Counted from the first letter of the stretch, positions 10,384 through 19,171 are shown. The stretch is 64,000 bases of DNA from Phycicoccus avicenniae_A (GCF_050496545.1 NZ_JBNVZV010000001.1:124001-188000); one strand, 5' to 3'. A program made the numbers and translations. Notes: a model not told the origin generated them from the letters alone.

Positions 10384-11199
10384 TCAGGAGGACGTGCGCA
10401 GCGCCCACGCGGCGACGGCGCCGGCGGCCGCGACGTTGAGCGAGTCGACGCCGCCGGCCATCGGGATGCGCACCACGGTGTCGACGGCGGCGAGCGTGCG
10501 ACGGGTCAGCCCGTCGCCCTCGGTGCCGAGCACCAGCGCGAGCCGCTCGGGCGGGTCGGCGGCGAGCTCGTCGAGGCCGACCGAGTCCTCGGTCAGGGCC
10601 AGGGCCGCGACGTGGAACCCGAGGTCGTGGAGGTCGGCGACGGCGCCGGGCCAGGGGTCGACCCGGGTCCACGGCACCTGGAAGACGGTGCCCATCGAGA
10701 CCCGGACCGAGCGCCGGTAGAGCGGGTCGGCGCAGCGCGGCGTGACCAGGACCGCGTCGGTGCCGAGCGCCGCGGCCGACCGGAAGACGGCACCGACGTT
10801 CGTGTGGTCGACGACGTCCTCCAGCACGAGGACCCTGCGCGCGCCCTCCAGCACGCTCGCCAGCGGGGGCAGCGCCGGGCGGTGCATCGAGGCCAGGGCC
10901 CCGCGGTGGAGGTGGAAGCCGGTGAGCCGCTCGACGACGTCGTGCTCGGCGACGTAGACCGGCACGCCGTCGCGCTCGGCGTCGGCGACGACGTCGGCGA
11001 GGTCGGTGAGCCAGCGCTGGGCCATGAGGAACGAGCGGGGCCGGTGCCCGGCGGCCAGCGCCCGGCGGATGACCTTCTCGGACTCCGCGACGTAGAGCCC
11101 GCCCTCGGGCTCGAGCCGCCGGCGCAGCGCGACGTCGGTGAGCCCGACGTAGTCCACGAGGCGGGGGTCGGTCTCGTCGGTGACGCGCACGACGCTCAC
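10384..11199 (-). CDS. TrmH/SpoU family RNA 2'-O-methyltransferase
   Basis: 271 residues. An N-terminal substrate-binding region (about 1-110) precedes the SPOUT trefoil-knot domain with its three motifs: NVGAVFRSAAALG, LALVLGTEGDGL, and IPMAGGVDSLNVAAAGAVAAW. It should transfer a methyl group from SAM to a ribose 2'-OH in rRNA or tRNA; the exact nucleotide cannot be read from sequence. The GTG start overlaps the stop of the upstream TauE gene by four bases, so the two are co-expressed, although no functional link is obvious. Confidence 0.93.
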   Translation of the reverse strand: MSVVRVTDETDPRLVDYVGLTDVALRRRLEPEGGLYVAESEKVIRRALAAGHRPRSFLMAQRWLTDLADVVADAERDGVPVYVAEHDVVERLTGFHLHRGALASMHRPALPPLASVLEGARRVLVLEDVVDHTNVGAVFRSAAALGTDAVLVTPRCADPLYRRSVRVSMGTVFQVPWTRVDPWPGAVADLHDLGFHVAALALTEDSVGLDELAADPPERLALVLGTEGDGLTRRTLAAVDTVVRIPMAGGVDSLNVAAAGAVAAWALRTSS

Positions 11200-11969
11200 G
11201 GGAAGACCACCAGCCGGGTGACGGCGACGAGGCCGACCACGACGATGACGGTCCGCAGGACGGGGCTGGGCAGCCGCCGCCCGACCGTGGAGCCGATGAC
11301 CCCGCCGACCGTGGACCCGACGGCGATGAGGAGGACGACGAGCCAGTCCACCCGCTCGGGGGCGACGACGAGGAAGACGACGGAGGCGACGGCGTTGACG
11401 ACCGTCGCCAGCACGTTCTTCAGCCCGTTGAGCCGCTGGAGGGACTCCCCCGACAGGGCCCCGAGGATCCCCATGAGGATGACGCCCTGTGCCGCACCGA
11501 AGTACCCGCCGTACACGCCCGCGCCGAGGACGCCGCCCTGCATGAGCAGCCGGTGCTCGCGCGCCTCTCCCCCGGCCGCCTCGCGGCGGCGGGTCGTGCG
11601 CGCGTTGATCCGCGGGCCGAAGGCGACCAGCAGGATGCCGACGACGATGAGCACGGGGACGACGGCCCGAAAGAGCTCGGGCGGGAGGACGAGGAGCAGG
11701 AGGGCCCCGGTGATGCCACCGAGCAGCGACATCGGCACGTACCGGCGCAGCTCGGGGCCCATCCCCCGCAGCTCGCGCCGGTACCCGACCGCTCCGGTGA
11801 GGCTGCCCGGGACGAGGCCGAGGTTGTTGGAGATGTTGGCCGTCACCGGCGGCACGCCGAGCAGCAGCAGGGTCGGGAAGGTGATGAGTGTGCCCGAGCC
11901 GACGATGGTGTTGATGGTGCCTGCGCCGACGCCCGCGAGGACGACGAGGAGGGCTTCACCGACGGGCAC
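11196..11969 (-). CDS. TauE/SafE family membrane transporter
   Basis: 257 residues, strongly hydrophobic, about eight membrane helices in two repeats. It begins with the family signature GVGAGTINTIVGSGTLITFPTLL and contains GGYFGAAQGVILMGILG near residue 140, the equivalent motif of the second repeat. The family exports sulfite, sulfonates or related organic anions across the cytoplasmic membrane; the substrate here is not known. The GTG start has TAGGGT (11976-11981) 6 nt upstream, so the message is probably leaderless. The downstream TrmH-type gene overlaps its stop codon. Confidence 0.9.
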   Translation of the reverse strand: MPVGEALLVVLAGVGAGTINTIVGSGTLITFPTLLLLGVPPVTANISNNLGLVPGSLTGAVGYRRELRGMGPELRRYVPMSLLGGITGALLLLVLPPELFRAVVPVLIVVGILLVAFGPRINARTTRRREAAGGEAREHRLLMQGGVLGAGVYGGYFGAAQGVILMGILGALSGESLQRLNGLKNVLATVVNAVASVVFLVVAPERVDWLVVLLIAVGSTVGGVIGSTVGRRLPSPVLRTVIVVVGLVAVTRLVVFP

Positions 11970-12032
11970 CCGGCCACCCTAGTGCGGGTGGCCGGGTGCC
12001 TCGGGACGGGTCCCGGTCTGCGGGAATGGGCC

Positions 12033-13280
12033 TCAGCGCTCGTCTGCGGGGGGTGCCGGCGGTGCCGGCGGCTGGGACCACGGCATCTGCGGCGGGGCCG
12101 GGGGCTCCGCGGTCGGCGGAGTCGCGGGCGCCTCCGGAGGCGTGGCCGGAGCGACGGGCTCGGCCGGCGGTGCCGGGGGCGGCGGGGTCTGGCGCGGCGG
12201 CACCGCGTCGGCACCCGGCCGGACCGGGGGCTGGACGCGCGAGGCCGGGGCGGCGTGCTCCTCGGCCTCCTTGCTCGACTGGGCGGCCTGCCCGCGGGCC
12301 CGCTCGAGCGCGGCCTTCGGGTCCTCGAGGGTGGTCTCCTCGAAGGCGTTGCCGAGCATCTCGCCCGGGTCGACCCACTCGTCGTCCCCGCCGTCGCCGG
12401 TGGGCTTCGTCGCGCCGAGCGCCCCGCCGATGCCGCGCAGGGCGTCGGTCAGCTCGCTCGGGATGATCCACATCTTGTTCGAGTCTCCGCGGGCGATCTG
12501 CGGCAGCACCTGGAGGTACTGGTAGGCGAGCAGCTTCTGGGTCGGCTTGCCGCGGTGGATGGCGTCGAAGACCTGCTGGATGGCACGGGCCTGGCCCTGG
12601 GCCTCGAGGATGCGGGCCTGGGCCGAGCCCTCGGCGCGCAGGATCTGGCTCTGCTTCTCGCCCTCGGCGGTGAGGATCTGGCTGGCCTTGGTGCCCTCGG
12701 CGTTGAGGATGGCGGCGCGGCGGTCGCGCTCGGCCTTCATCTGCTTCTCCATCGACTCCTGGATGGAGGCCGGCGGGTCGATCGCCTTGAGCTCGACGCG
12801 GTTGACGCGGATGCCCCACTTGCCGGTGGCCTCGTCGAGGACGCCGCGCAGCTGGCCGTTGATCTGGTCGCGGCTGGTCAGCGTCTGCTCGAGGTCGAGC
12901 GAGCCGATGACGTTGCGCAGCGTGGTGACGGTCAGCTGCTCGATGCCGGCGATGAAGTTGGCGATCTCGTAGACGGCCGACTTCGGGTCGATCACCTGGT
13001 AGTAGATGACGGTGTCGATCGAGACGACGAGGTTGTCGCTCGTGATGACCGGCTGCGGCGGGAACGAGACGACCTGCTCGCGCTGGTCGATGTTGGCCCG
13101 GACGATGTCGACGAACGGGACGAGGAAGTGCAGGCCGCCCTCGAGGGTGCGCGAGTAGCGGCCGAGCCGCTCGATGATCAGGGCCGTCTGCTGCGGCACG
13201 ACGCGGACCGTACGCACGAGCACGATGACCGCGAACAGCGCGAGCAGCAGGATGACGATCAGTGGACCGATTCCGTCCAT
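12033..13280 (-). CDS. SPFH/Band 7 domain protein
   Basis: 415 residues. One N-terminal membrane helix (about 5-23) is followed by the SPFH domain (about 25-200: VPQQTALIIERLGRY, VPFVDIV, YQVIDPKSAVYEI). A long Ala/Glu/Arg-rich coiled coil follows (about 190-245, KQMKAERDRRAAILNAEG and repeats). The C-terminal tail (about 300-415) is unusually Pro/Ala-rich. SPFH proteins assemble oligomers in membrane microdomains and scaffold proteases or transporters. ATG 13280 has GGAGAGG upstream. The NfeD gene lies just upstream on the same strand, the classical SPFH-NfeD operon. Confidence 0.94.
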   Translation of the reverse strand: MDGIGPLIVILLLALFAVIVLVRTVRVVPQQTALIIERLGRYSRTLEGGLHFLVPFVDIVRANIDQREQVVSFPPQPVITSDNLVVSIDTVIYYQVIDPKSAVYEIANFIAGIEQLTVTTLRNVIGSLDLEQTLTSRDQINGQLRGVLDEATGKWGIRVNRVELKAIDPPASIQESMEKQMKAERDRRAAILNAEGTKASQILTAEGEKQSQILRAEGSAQARILEAQGQARAIQQVFDAIHRGKPTQKLLAYQYLQVLPQIARGDSNKMWIIPSELTDALRGIGGALGATKPTGDGGDDEWVDPGEMLGNAFEETTLEDPKAALERARGQAAQSSKEAEEHAAPASRVQPPVRPGADAVPPRQTPPPPAPPAEPVAPATPPEAPATPPTAEPPAPPQMPWSQPPAPPAPPADER

Positions 13281-13314
13281 GGTGTACCTCTCCGTGGGCG
13301 CCGGGGTGCCGGCG

Positions 13315-13782
13315 TCAGGTGGTGGGGGTGGTGGGGGGCACGGGCACGACGATCGCCGTGGCGCCGTGGATGGCGATGACGCGCACCTGGTCACCGGGGC
13401 CGACGGGCTCGCCGCCCTCGGCGAGCCGGGCCGACCAGGTCTCGCCGGCGAGCTTGATGCGGCCGTCGCTCTCGGTGACGGCCTGGAGGACCCAGGCCTC
13501 GCGGCCGACGAGGCCGGCGGCGCCGATGTGGTGGTCGGTCACGGTGTCGGTGAACTTGCGCTTGAGCATCGGGCGCAGGAAGAACAGGAGCAGGAGGGCC
13601 GCGACGACCGCGACGACCACCTGGAAGAAGAACGGCGCCCCGAGCGCGGCGGCCACGGCGCCGGCCAGCGCCCCGCCCGCGAACATCACGAAGACGAAGT
13701 CGACGGTGGCGACCTCGATGGCCGCCAGCACCAGTGCGACCCCGAGCCATCCGAGCCACGCGTTCTCGGTCAGCCAGTCCAT
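13315..13782 (-). CDS. NfeD family membrane protein
   Basis: 155 residues. Two or three membrane helices (about 10-80) precede a soluble OB-fold domain (about 85-150, GLVGREAWVLQAV, GRIKLAGETWSARL, GDQVRVIAIHGATAIVVP) typical of the short NfeD form. NfeD proteins partner with SPFH/stomatin proteins, and here the SPFH gene follows after 34 bp, so the two almost certainly act together at the cytoplasmic membrane. No serine protease domain of the long NfeD type is present. The C-terminus ends in a Pro/Thr stretch. Confidence 0.93.
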   Translation of the reverse strand: MDWLTENAWLGWLGVALVLAAIEVATVDFVFVMFAGGALAGAVAAALGAPFFFQVVVAVVAALLLLFFLRPMLKRKFTDTVTDHHIGAAGLVGREAWVLQAVTESDGRIKLAGETWSARLAEGGEPVGPGDQVRVIAIHGATAIVVPVPPTTPTT

Positions 13783-13842
13783 GGGGCTCCCCTTCCTGTC
13801 GTGCGTCGGACGCGGCGCGGGTGGCCCGCGTTCCCGGGCGGC

Positions 13843-14625
13843 TCAGCGGGCCCGGGCGGCATACCGGTTCCCCCGGGCCTCGAGCTCGAGCGGCATCCCG
13901 AAGGTGCGCTCGAGGTTCTCGGCGGTCAGCGTGATCTCGACCGGCCCCTGCGCAACGACGCGGCCGCCGCGCAGCAGGAGGACGTCGGTGAAGTGCGGCG
14001 GGATCTCCTCGACGTGGTGCGTGACGAGGACCAGGGCGGGGGCGGCGAGGTCCTCGGCGAGCAGGCCGAGGCGGCGCACGAGGTCCTCGCGGCCCCCGAG
14101 GTCGAGGCCGGCGGCCGGCTCGTCGAGGAGCATCAGCTCGGGGTCGGTCATCAGGGCCCGGGCGATCTGCACCCGCTTGCGCTCGCCCTCGGACAGCGTG
14201 CCGTAGAGGCGCTCGGCCAGGTGGCTGGCGCCGAGCGCCTCGAGCAGCTCGGTGGCGCGGCCCTCGTCCATCCGGTCGTAGGCCTCGCGCCAGCGCCCGA
14301 CGACCCCGTAGGACGCGGTGACGACGACGTCGCGGACCCGCTCGCGGGGCGGGATGCGTTCGGCGAGTGCGGCGCTCGAGAGACCGATGCGCGGACGGAG
14401 CTCGAAGACGTCGACCGCCCCGAGGACCTCACCGAGCACGCCGACGACACCGGAGGTGGGGTGCATCCGCCCGGAGGCGAGCTGGAGGAGCGTGGTCTTG
14501 CCGGCGCCGTTGGGGCCCAGCACGACCCAGCGCTGACCCTCCTCGACCTCCCAGGAGACGTCGTCGAGGATCGTGGTGTCCCCGCGCACGACGCTGACGC
14601 CGGCGAGGGCCAGGACGTCGCTCAT
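13843..14625 (-). CDS. ABC transporter ATP-binding protein
   Basis: 260 residues, a single nucleotide-binding domain: Walker A GPNGAGKTTLLQLA, Q loop, signature LSEGERKRVQIARALM (LSEGE rather than LSGGQ), Walker B LMLLDEPAAGLDLGG and the switch His in VLVTHHVEEIPPHF. The IPPHF after the switch His recalls ModF/molybdate-type and iron-related ATPases, but no permease gene is nearby, so its partner must be encoded elsewhere. ATG 14625 has TAGGGT (14632-14637) 6 nt upstream: leaderless geometry and an independent transcription unit from the glgA-xdhC pair upstream. Confidence 0.9.
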   Translation of the reverse strand: MSDVLALAGVSVVRGDTTILDDVSWEVEEGQRWVVLGPNGAGKTTLLQLASGRMHPTSGVVGVLGEVLGAVDVFELRPRIGLSSAALAERIPPRERVRDVVVTASYGVVGRWREAYDRMDEGRATELLEALGASHLAERLYGTLSEGERKRVQIARALMTDPELMLLDEPAAGLDLGGREDLVRRLGLLAEDLAAPALVLVTHHVEEIPPHFTDVLLLRGGRVVAQGPVEITLTAENLERTFGMPLELEARGNRYAARAR

Positions 14626-14670
14626 GCCCCGACCCTAGTCGACCGGGCCTGTGCCAAAAGGCAGCACGCG

Positions 14671-15150
14671 CTAGTGACCCCGCATCGGCCCGCCGGGGCG
14701 GCCGTGCGCGTCGGCCACCACCTCGGCCATGACCGACAGCGCGATCTCGCCGGCGCTGCTGCCGCCGATCGAGAGCCCGGCCGGCAGGTGCAGCCGGCCC
14801 AGTGCCTCGTCGGTCATGCCCCGGGAACGGAAGTCCTCCAGCACGGATGCCGACCGGCCGCGGCTGGCCATCATCGCGACGTAGCGGACCCCGGACGTGG
14901 CGGCGTCGGCGATGAGGTCGTAGGCGCCCGCGCCGTCGTGGTTGCACACGACGAGCGCGTCGACGTGGCCGAGCGACTCGGGGTCCGTGGGGGCCTCCTC
15001 GAGCAGCGCGGCGCTCCAGCCGGCCGCCTCGGCGATGGTGACCAGGGCCCGCGCGATGTGGTTGTCGAAGACGACGACCAGGCGCCCGAGGGGCCCCTCG
15101 ACCGGGGTGGCGCCGCTGCCGCGGACCGGGTCGTGCCGGGTGTCGCTCAC
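14671..15150 (-). CDS. XdhC/CoxI C-terminal (Rossmann) family protein
   Basis: 159 residues, corresponding to the XdhC Rossmann domain alone: LVVVFDNHIARALVTIAEAAGW, ALVVCNHDGAGAYDLIADA, VRYVAMMASRGR, and the closing LHLPAGLSIGGSSAGEIALSVMAEVVA that defines the family. XdhC proteins deliver and sulfurate molybdenum cofactor for xanthine or CO dehydrogenases; this copy lacks the N-terminal domain and no such dehydrogenase is in the window. The GTG start overlaps the glgA stop by four bases, so it is translationally coupled to glycogen synthase, an odd pairing. Confidence 0.85.
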   Translation of the reverse strand: MSDTRHDPVRGSGATPVEGPLGRLVVVFDNHIARALVTIAEAAGWSAALLEEAPTDPESLGHVDALVVCNHDGAGAYDLIADAATSGVRYVAMMASRGRSASVLEDFRSRGMTDEALGRLHLPAGLSIGGSSAGEIALSVMAEVVADAHGRPGGPMRGH

Positions 15151-16340
15151 CGCGACAGCACCTGGCGGTAGACCTCCATCGTGCGGTCACCGATCGAGGC
15201 CCAGGAGAACGACTCCACCGCTCGACGTCGCCCGGCGACGCCCATCCGGGCCGCACGGTCGAGGTCGGACACGGCGTCGTTCAGGGCGGCCGCGAGGTCG
15301 GCGACGAAGCGGTCCTCGTCGACCGGGGTGCCGGTGCCGCCCTGCACCTGCTCGATGGGGACCAGCCAGCCGGTCTCGCCGTCGACGACGACCTCGGGGA
15401 TGCCACCGGTGGCCGTCGCGACGACCGGCAGCTCGCAGGCCATCGCCTCGAGGTTGACGATGCCGAGCGGCTCGTACACCGACGGGCAGACGAAGACGGT
15501 GGCGCCGCTGAGCACGGCGACGACCTGGTCGCGCGGCAGCATCTCCGAGATCCAGACGACGCCGTCACGCTGCTCGCGCAGCCCGTCGACGAGCGACTCG
15601 ACCTCGGCCTTGATCTCCGGGGTGTCGGGCGCGCCGGCGAGCAGGACCAGCTGGACCTCCGGCGGCAGCTCGGCGGCGGCGCGCAGGAGGTAGGGCAGGC
15701 CCTTCTGGCGGGTGATCCGGCCGACGAACACGACGCTCGGCCGGTCGGGGTCGATGCCGTGGCGGCGGACGGTGTCCTCGTCGGTGCGCTTCTGCCAGAG
15801 CTCGGAGTCGATCCCGTTGTGCACGACCGCGACCTTCGCCGGGTCGACCTGCGGGTAGGAGCGCAGGATGTCCTCGCGCATCCCGGCACTGACCGCGATG
15901 ACGGCGGCGGCTCCCTCGTACGCCGTCCGCTCGACCCAGGACGACAGCCGGTAGCCCCCACCGAGCTGCTCGGCCTTCCACGGGCGCATCGGCTCGAGGC
16001 TGTGCGCGGACAGGACGTGCGGCACGCCCTCGAGGAGCCCGCCGACGAGGCCGGCGAAGTTGGCGTACCAGGTGTGCGAGTGGACGATGTCGCTCCCCGC
16101 GCAGGCGGCGGCCATCGTCAGGTCGACGCCGAGAGTGGTCAGCGCGGCATTGGCGCCGTCGAGCTGCGGCAGGTCGGGGTGGCTCGTCGTCCCCTCCTCG
16201 TCACGGGGGCCGCCAAAGGCGTGCACCCGCACGTCGGCGTCGCCGCGGGCCCGCAGCGCCCGGACCAGCTCGGCGACGTGCACCCCCGCTCCCCCGTAGA
16301 TGGACGGCGGGTACTCCTTGGAGAGGATGTCGATGCGCAC
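15147..16340 (-). CDS. glgA: Glycogen synthase, actinobacterial GT4 type
   Basis: 397 residues of the GT-B fold. The N-terminal domain starts RIDILSKEYPPSIYGGAGVHVAEL, with HSHTWYANFAG following, and the C-terminal GT4 domain has VVFVGRITRQKG, YEPLGIVNLEAMACE and GGIPEVV with the acceptor Glu residues. It elongates alpha-1,4-glucan from a nucleotide glucose donor; in actinobacteria this type can use ADP-glucose to make maltose 1-phosphate or glycogen. GTG 16340 is preceded by TACGGT (16348-16353) at 7 nt, whereas upstream in-frame codons lack any signal. It is divergent from glgC, which supplies ADP-glucose, and coupled to xdhC downstream. Confidence 0.95.
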   Translation of the reverse strand: MRIDILSKEYPPSIYGGAGVHVAELVRALRARGDADVRVHAFGGPRDEEGTTSHPDLPQLDGANAALTTLGVDLTMAAACAGSDIVHSHTWYANFAGLVGGLLEGVPHVLSAHSLEPMRPWKAEQLGGGYRLSSWVERTAYEGAAAVIAVSAGMREDILRSYPQVDPAKVAVVHNGIDSELWQKRTDEDTVRRHGIDPDRPSVVFVGRITRQKGLPYLLRAAAELPPEVQLVLLAGAPDTPEIKAEVESLVDGLREQRDGVVWISEMLPRDQVVAVLSGATVFVCPSVYEPLGIVNLEAMACELPVVATATGGIPEVVVDGETGWLVPIEQVQGGTGTPVDEDRFVADLAAALNDAVSDLDRAARMGVAGRRRAVESFSWASIGDRTMEVYRQVLSR

Positions 16341-16347
16341 GGTTTTC

Positions 16348-16397
16348 ACCGTAGTGGTGAACGGGGACTCCCGGCGAGGACGCGCACCCCATAGGTT
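16348..16397. promoter_or_regulatory. Divergent leaderless promoters of glgA and glgC
   Basis: The minus-strand -10 TACGGT (16348-16353) serves glgA and the plus-strand TAGGTT (16392-16397) serves glgC, each ending 6-7 nt before its start codon. Only 63 bp separate the start codons, so any regulator bound between them would affect both genes. Confidence 0.6.
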
Positions 16398-16403
16398 GGG
16401 GCC

Positions 16404-17657
16404 ATGGCGTACCGCAGCGGAGGTCCCAAGGTCCTGGCCATCGTCCTCGCTGGTGGGGAGGGCAAGCGCCTCATGCCGCTCACGCGCGACCGGGCGAAGC
16501 CGGCCGTGCCGTTCGGGGGCATCTACCGGCTCATCGACTTCGCGCTCTCGAACGTCGTCAACTCCGGCTACCTCAAGGTGGTCGTGCTGACGCAGTACAA
16601 GTCGCACAGCCTCGACCGGCACGTGACGAAGACGTGGCGGATGAGCACGATGCTCGGCAACTACGTGGCCCCGATCCCGGCCCAGCAGCGCATCGACAAG
16701 TCCTGGTACCAGGGCAGCGCCGACGCGATCTTCCAGTCGCTCAACACGATCACCGACGAGCGCCCGGACATCGTCGTCGTCGTGGGCGCGGACCACGTGT
16801 ACCGGATGGACTTCTCGCAGATGGTCGACCAGCACATCGCGAGCGGTGCCGGGGTCACGGTCGCGGCCATCCGCCAGCCGCGCTCGACCTCCGACCAGTT
16901 CGGCGTCATCGACGTCGAGCCCGACGACCCGTCGCGCATCCGGGCCTTCCTCGAGAAGCCGGCCGACCCCGACGGCCTGCCCGACTCCCCCGACGAGATC
17001 CTCGCGAGCATGGGCAACTACGTGTTCTCGGCCGACGCGCTCATCGACGCCGTGACCGCCGACTCCACGCTCGAGGGCAGCAAGCACGACATGGGCGGAG
17101 ACATCGTCCCGGCGCTCGTCGACCAGGGCGCCGCCTACGTCTACGACTTCAAGAACAACGTCGTGCCCGGCGGCACCGAGCGCGACATGGGCTACTGGCG
17201 CGACGTCGGGACCATGGACTCCTACTACGACGCCCACATGGACCTCGTCTCGATCCACCCGGTCTTCAACCTCTACAACTACGACTGGCCGATCTACACC
17301 ACGTACGGGCCGTACCCGCCGGCGAAGTTCGTCCACGGCGCCAACGGCCGCTTCGGCGAGGCGCTGAACTCGGCCGTCTCGCCCGGCGTGGTCATCTCCG
17401 GCGCGCGGGTCAACGGCTCGGTCGTCTCCCCCGACGTGCACGTCCACAGCTACACCGAGATCGACGACTCGGTGCTGCTCGACGGGGTGCAGGTGGGGCG
17501 CAACTGCATCCTGCGCAAGGCGATCATCGACAAGAACGTCGTCGTCCCCGACGGCACCACGATCGGTGTCGACCGCGATGCCGACCTCGCCCGCGGGTTC
17601 TCGGTCACCGAGTCCGGCATCACCGTCGTCGGCAAGGGCCAGGAGATCACCGGATGA
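16404..17657 (+). CDS. glgC: Glucose-1-phosphate adenylyltransferase
   Basis: 417 residues, full length. The nucleotidyltransferase domain starts with VLAIVLAGGEGKRLMPLTRDRAKPAVPFGG (read in two parts), has the sugar-phosphate-binding residues around FLEKP, and ends in a left-handed beta-helix (from about residue 300, NGSVVSPDVHVHS). It makes ADP-glucose from ATP and glucose 1-phosphate, the committed step of glycogen synthesis, and is normally allosterically controlled. ATG 16404 has TAGGTT and a 6-nt spacer (leaderless). It is divergent from glgA, and its stop codon overlaps the start of the LLM oxidoreductase gene (ATGA). Confidence 0.97.
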   Translation: MAYRSGGPKVLAIVLAGGEGKRLMPLTRDRAKPAVPFGGIYRLIDFALSNVVNSGYLKVVVLTQYKSHSLDRHVTKTWRMSTMLGNYVAPIPAQQRIDKSWYQGSADAIFQSLNTITDERPDIVVVVGADHVYRMDFSQMVDQHIASGAGVTVAAIRQPRSTSDQFGVIDVEPDDPSRIRAFLEKPADPDGLPDSPDEILASMGNYVFSADALIDAVTADSTLEGSKHDMGGDIVPALVDQGAAYVYDFKNNVVPGGTERDMGYWRDVGTMDSYYDAHMDLVSIHPVFNLYNYDWPIYTTYGPYPPAKFVHGANGRFGEALNSAVSPGVVISGARVNGSVVSPDVHVHSYTEIDDSVLLDGVQVGRNCILRKAIIDKNVVVPDGTTIGVDRDADLARGFSVTESGITVVGKGQEITG

Positions 17658-18490
17658 GCGCCGCCGACCGCCCCGTCCGCATCGGCGCCCAGCTGCAGCC
17701 GCAGCACGCCACCTACGCCGACCTCCGGCGCGCCTGCGCCGAGCTCGAGGAGGCCGGGGTCGACGTCATCTTCAACTGGGACCACTTCTTCCCGCTCTAC
17801 GGCGAGGCCGACGGCGCGCACTTCGAGTGCTGGACGATGCTCGGCGCCTGGGCCGAGGCGACCGAGCGCGTCGAGATCGGCGCGCTCGTCACGTGCAACA
17901 GCTACCGCAACCCCCAGCTGCTCGCCGACATGGCCCGCACCGTCGACCACGTCAGCGCCCGCGACGGCGGCGAGGGGCGGCTCATCCTGGGCATCGGGTC
18001 CGGCTGGTTCGAGCGCGACTACGACGAGTACGGGTACGAGTTCGGCACTGCCGGAGGCCGTCTCGATGCCCTCGCTCGTGACCTGCCCCTCATCGAGGAG
18101 CGCTGGGCGAAGCTCAACCCCGCGCCGACGCGGAAGATCCCCGTCCTCATCGGCGGCGGGGGCGAGAAGAAGACGCTGCGGATCGTGGCGCAGCACGCCG
18201 ACATCTGGCACGGCTTCGGCGACCCCGAGACGGTCGCGCACAAGCACGCCGTCCTCGACGAGTGGTGCGCGAAGGTCGGGCGCGACCCGGCCGAGATCGA
18301 GCGGTCGGCCGGCGTCTCCCCGAAGCCGGGTCGCCACCCCGAGGACGTCGGCGACTACGCGGCCGGCGCCCAGGCGCTGTACGACGTCGGGACGCGCCTG
18401 TTCACGGTCGGGCTCAACGGTCCCGACTACGACATCGGCCCGCTGCGCGACCTCGTCGCGTGGCGCGACGCCGAGCACCCACGCGCCTGA
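17654..18490 (+). CDS. LLM class F420-dependent oxidoreductase
   Basis: 278 residues, TIM-barrel luciferase-like monooxygenase fold: GAQLQPQHATYADLRRA at the N-terminus, DHFFPLYG, VTCNSYRNPQLLADMA, LILGIGSGWFERDYDEYG and IPVLIGGGGEKKTLRIVAQHAD. These features match TIGR-type actinobacterial LLM enzymes that use coenzyme F420 to reduce or oxidise unknown substrates. The ATG overlaps the glgC stop by four bases (ATGA), so it is made from the glgC message, though a metabolic link to glycogen is not evident. Confidence 0.9.
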   Translation: MSAADRPVRIGAQLQPQHATYADLRRACAELEEAGVDVIFNWDHFFPLYGEADGAHFECWTMLGAWAEATERVEIGALVTCNSYRNPQLLADMARTVDHVSARDGGEGRLILGIGSGWFERDYDEYGYEFGTAGGRLDALARDLPLIEERWAKLNPAPTRKIPVLIGGGGEKKTLRIVAQHADIWHGFGDPETVAHKHAVLDEWCAKVGRDPAEIERSAGVSPKPGRHPEDVGDYAAGAQALYDVGTRLFTVGLNGPDYDIGPLRDLVAWRDAEHPRA

Positions 18491-18516
18491 CCCGCAGCCG
18501 CCGGTCCGGTGCGTGA

Positions 18517-18568
18517 CACCGGGCCCGGGCAGCGGGACACTGACGCCATGGCCGGGCACCGGGCCCGG
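18517..18568. repeat. Two copies of CACCGGGCCCGG, 40 bp apart
   Basis: Copies at 18517-18528 and 18557-18568 each contain the 10-bp palindrome CCGGGCCCGG. They lie between the LLM gene and the HdeD-like gene. They could be operator sites for the downstream gene or part of a terminator; chance is possible at this GC content. Confidence 0.4.
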
Positions 18569-18588
18569 CGCGGCACCGGGAGGTTCCC

Positions 18589-19170
18589 ATGCGCGTGGTC
18601 CAGTGGCAGGTGCTCGTCGTCCAGGGGGTCGTGGCCGCCCTCTTCGGGGTGCTCGCGATGGCCCGTCCGGTGACCACCGGGCTCAGCCTCGTCGTCCTCT
18701 GGGGACTCTTCGCCCTCGTCGACGGTGTCGCCGCCCTCGTCGGGGTCTTCTCGGCCGAGGGCGGGCTGCGGCGGACACTGCTCCTCGCGATGGGCGTCGT
18801 CTCCGTCCTCGCCGGGCTCGTCGCCGTGCTGAACCCGGTGTACGCGGCCGTCACGCTGACGTGGGTGCTCGGGCTCTGGCTCCTGGTGCGTGCCGGCCTC
18901 GAGGCCTACGCCGCGACCGCGCTCTCGACGGGGTCGACCCGCTGGCTGCGCCTGCTGGGTGCCGTGTTCCTCGTGGTCGCCGGCGTGCTGTTCGTCGCCC
19001 GACCGGGTGCGGCAGCGCTCGGCATCGCGCTCTGGCTCGGGGTCTTCGCCCTGCTGGCCGGGATCACGCTCGTCGTGGCCGGGCTCGCACTGCGCTCGGC
19101 GCCCGCGACGAGCCAGGGTCCGCTCGGCACCCCGGCCGCACCTCCCCCTCCCCCCGCGACCCCGGCCTGA
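18589..19170 (+). CDS. HdeD/DUF308 family membrane protein
   Basis: 193 residues, about six membrane helices in three pairs. Repeated hydrophobic pairs such as GVVAALFGVLAMARPVTTGL and SVLAGLVAVLNPVYAAVTL carry the small-residue pattern of HdeD proteins, named for an E. coli acid-resistance membrane protein. The tail (about 175-193) is Pro/Ala-rich. The role in actinobacteria is unknown. ATG 18589 is supported by GGGAGG. It converges on the P-loop protein gene, and the two stop codons sit in a small CTGA-G-TCAG palindrome. Confidence 0.88.
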   Translation: MRVVQWQVLVVQGVVAALFGVLAMARPVTTGLSLVVLWGLFALVDGVAALVGVFSAEGGLRRTLLLAMGVVSVLAGLVAVLNPVYAAVTLTWVLGLWLLVRAGLEAYAATALSTGSTRWLRLLGAVFLVVAGVLFVARPGAAALGIALWLGVFALLAGITLVVAGLALRSAPATSQGPLGTPAAPPPPPATPA

Positions 19171-19171
19171 G

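Noticed and set aside
18548..18589. ATG 18548 preceded by GACACT at the leaderless distance
   Set aside because: Out of frame with the HdeD-like gene and leads to an ORF with no domain; ATG 18589 has a good RBS.
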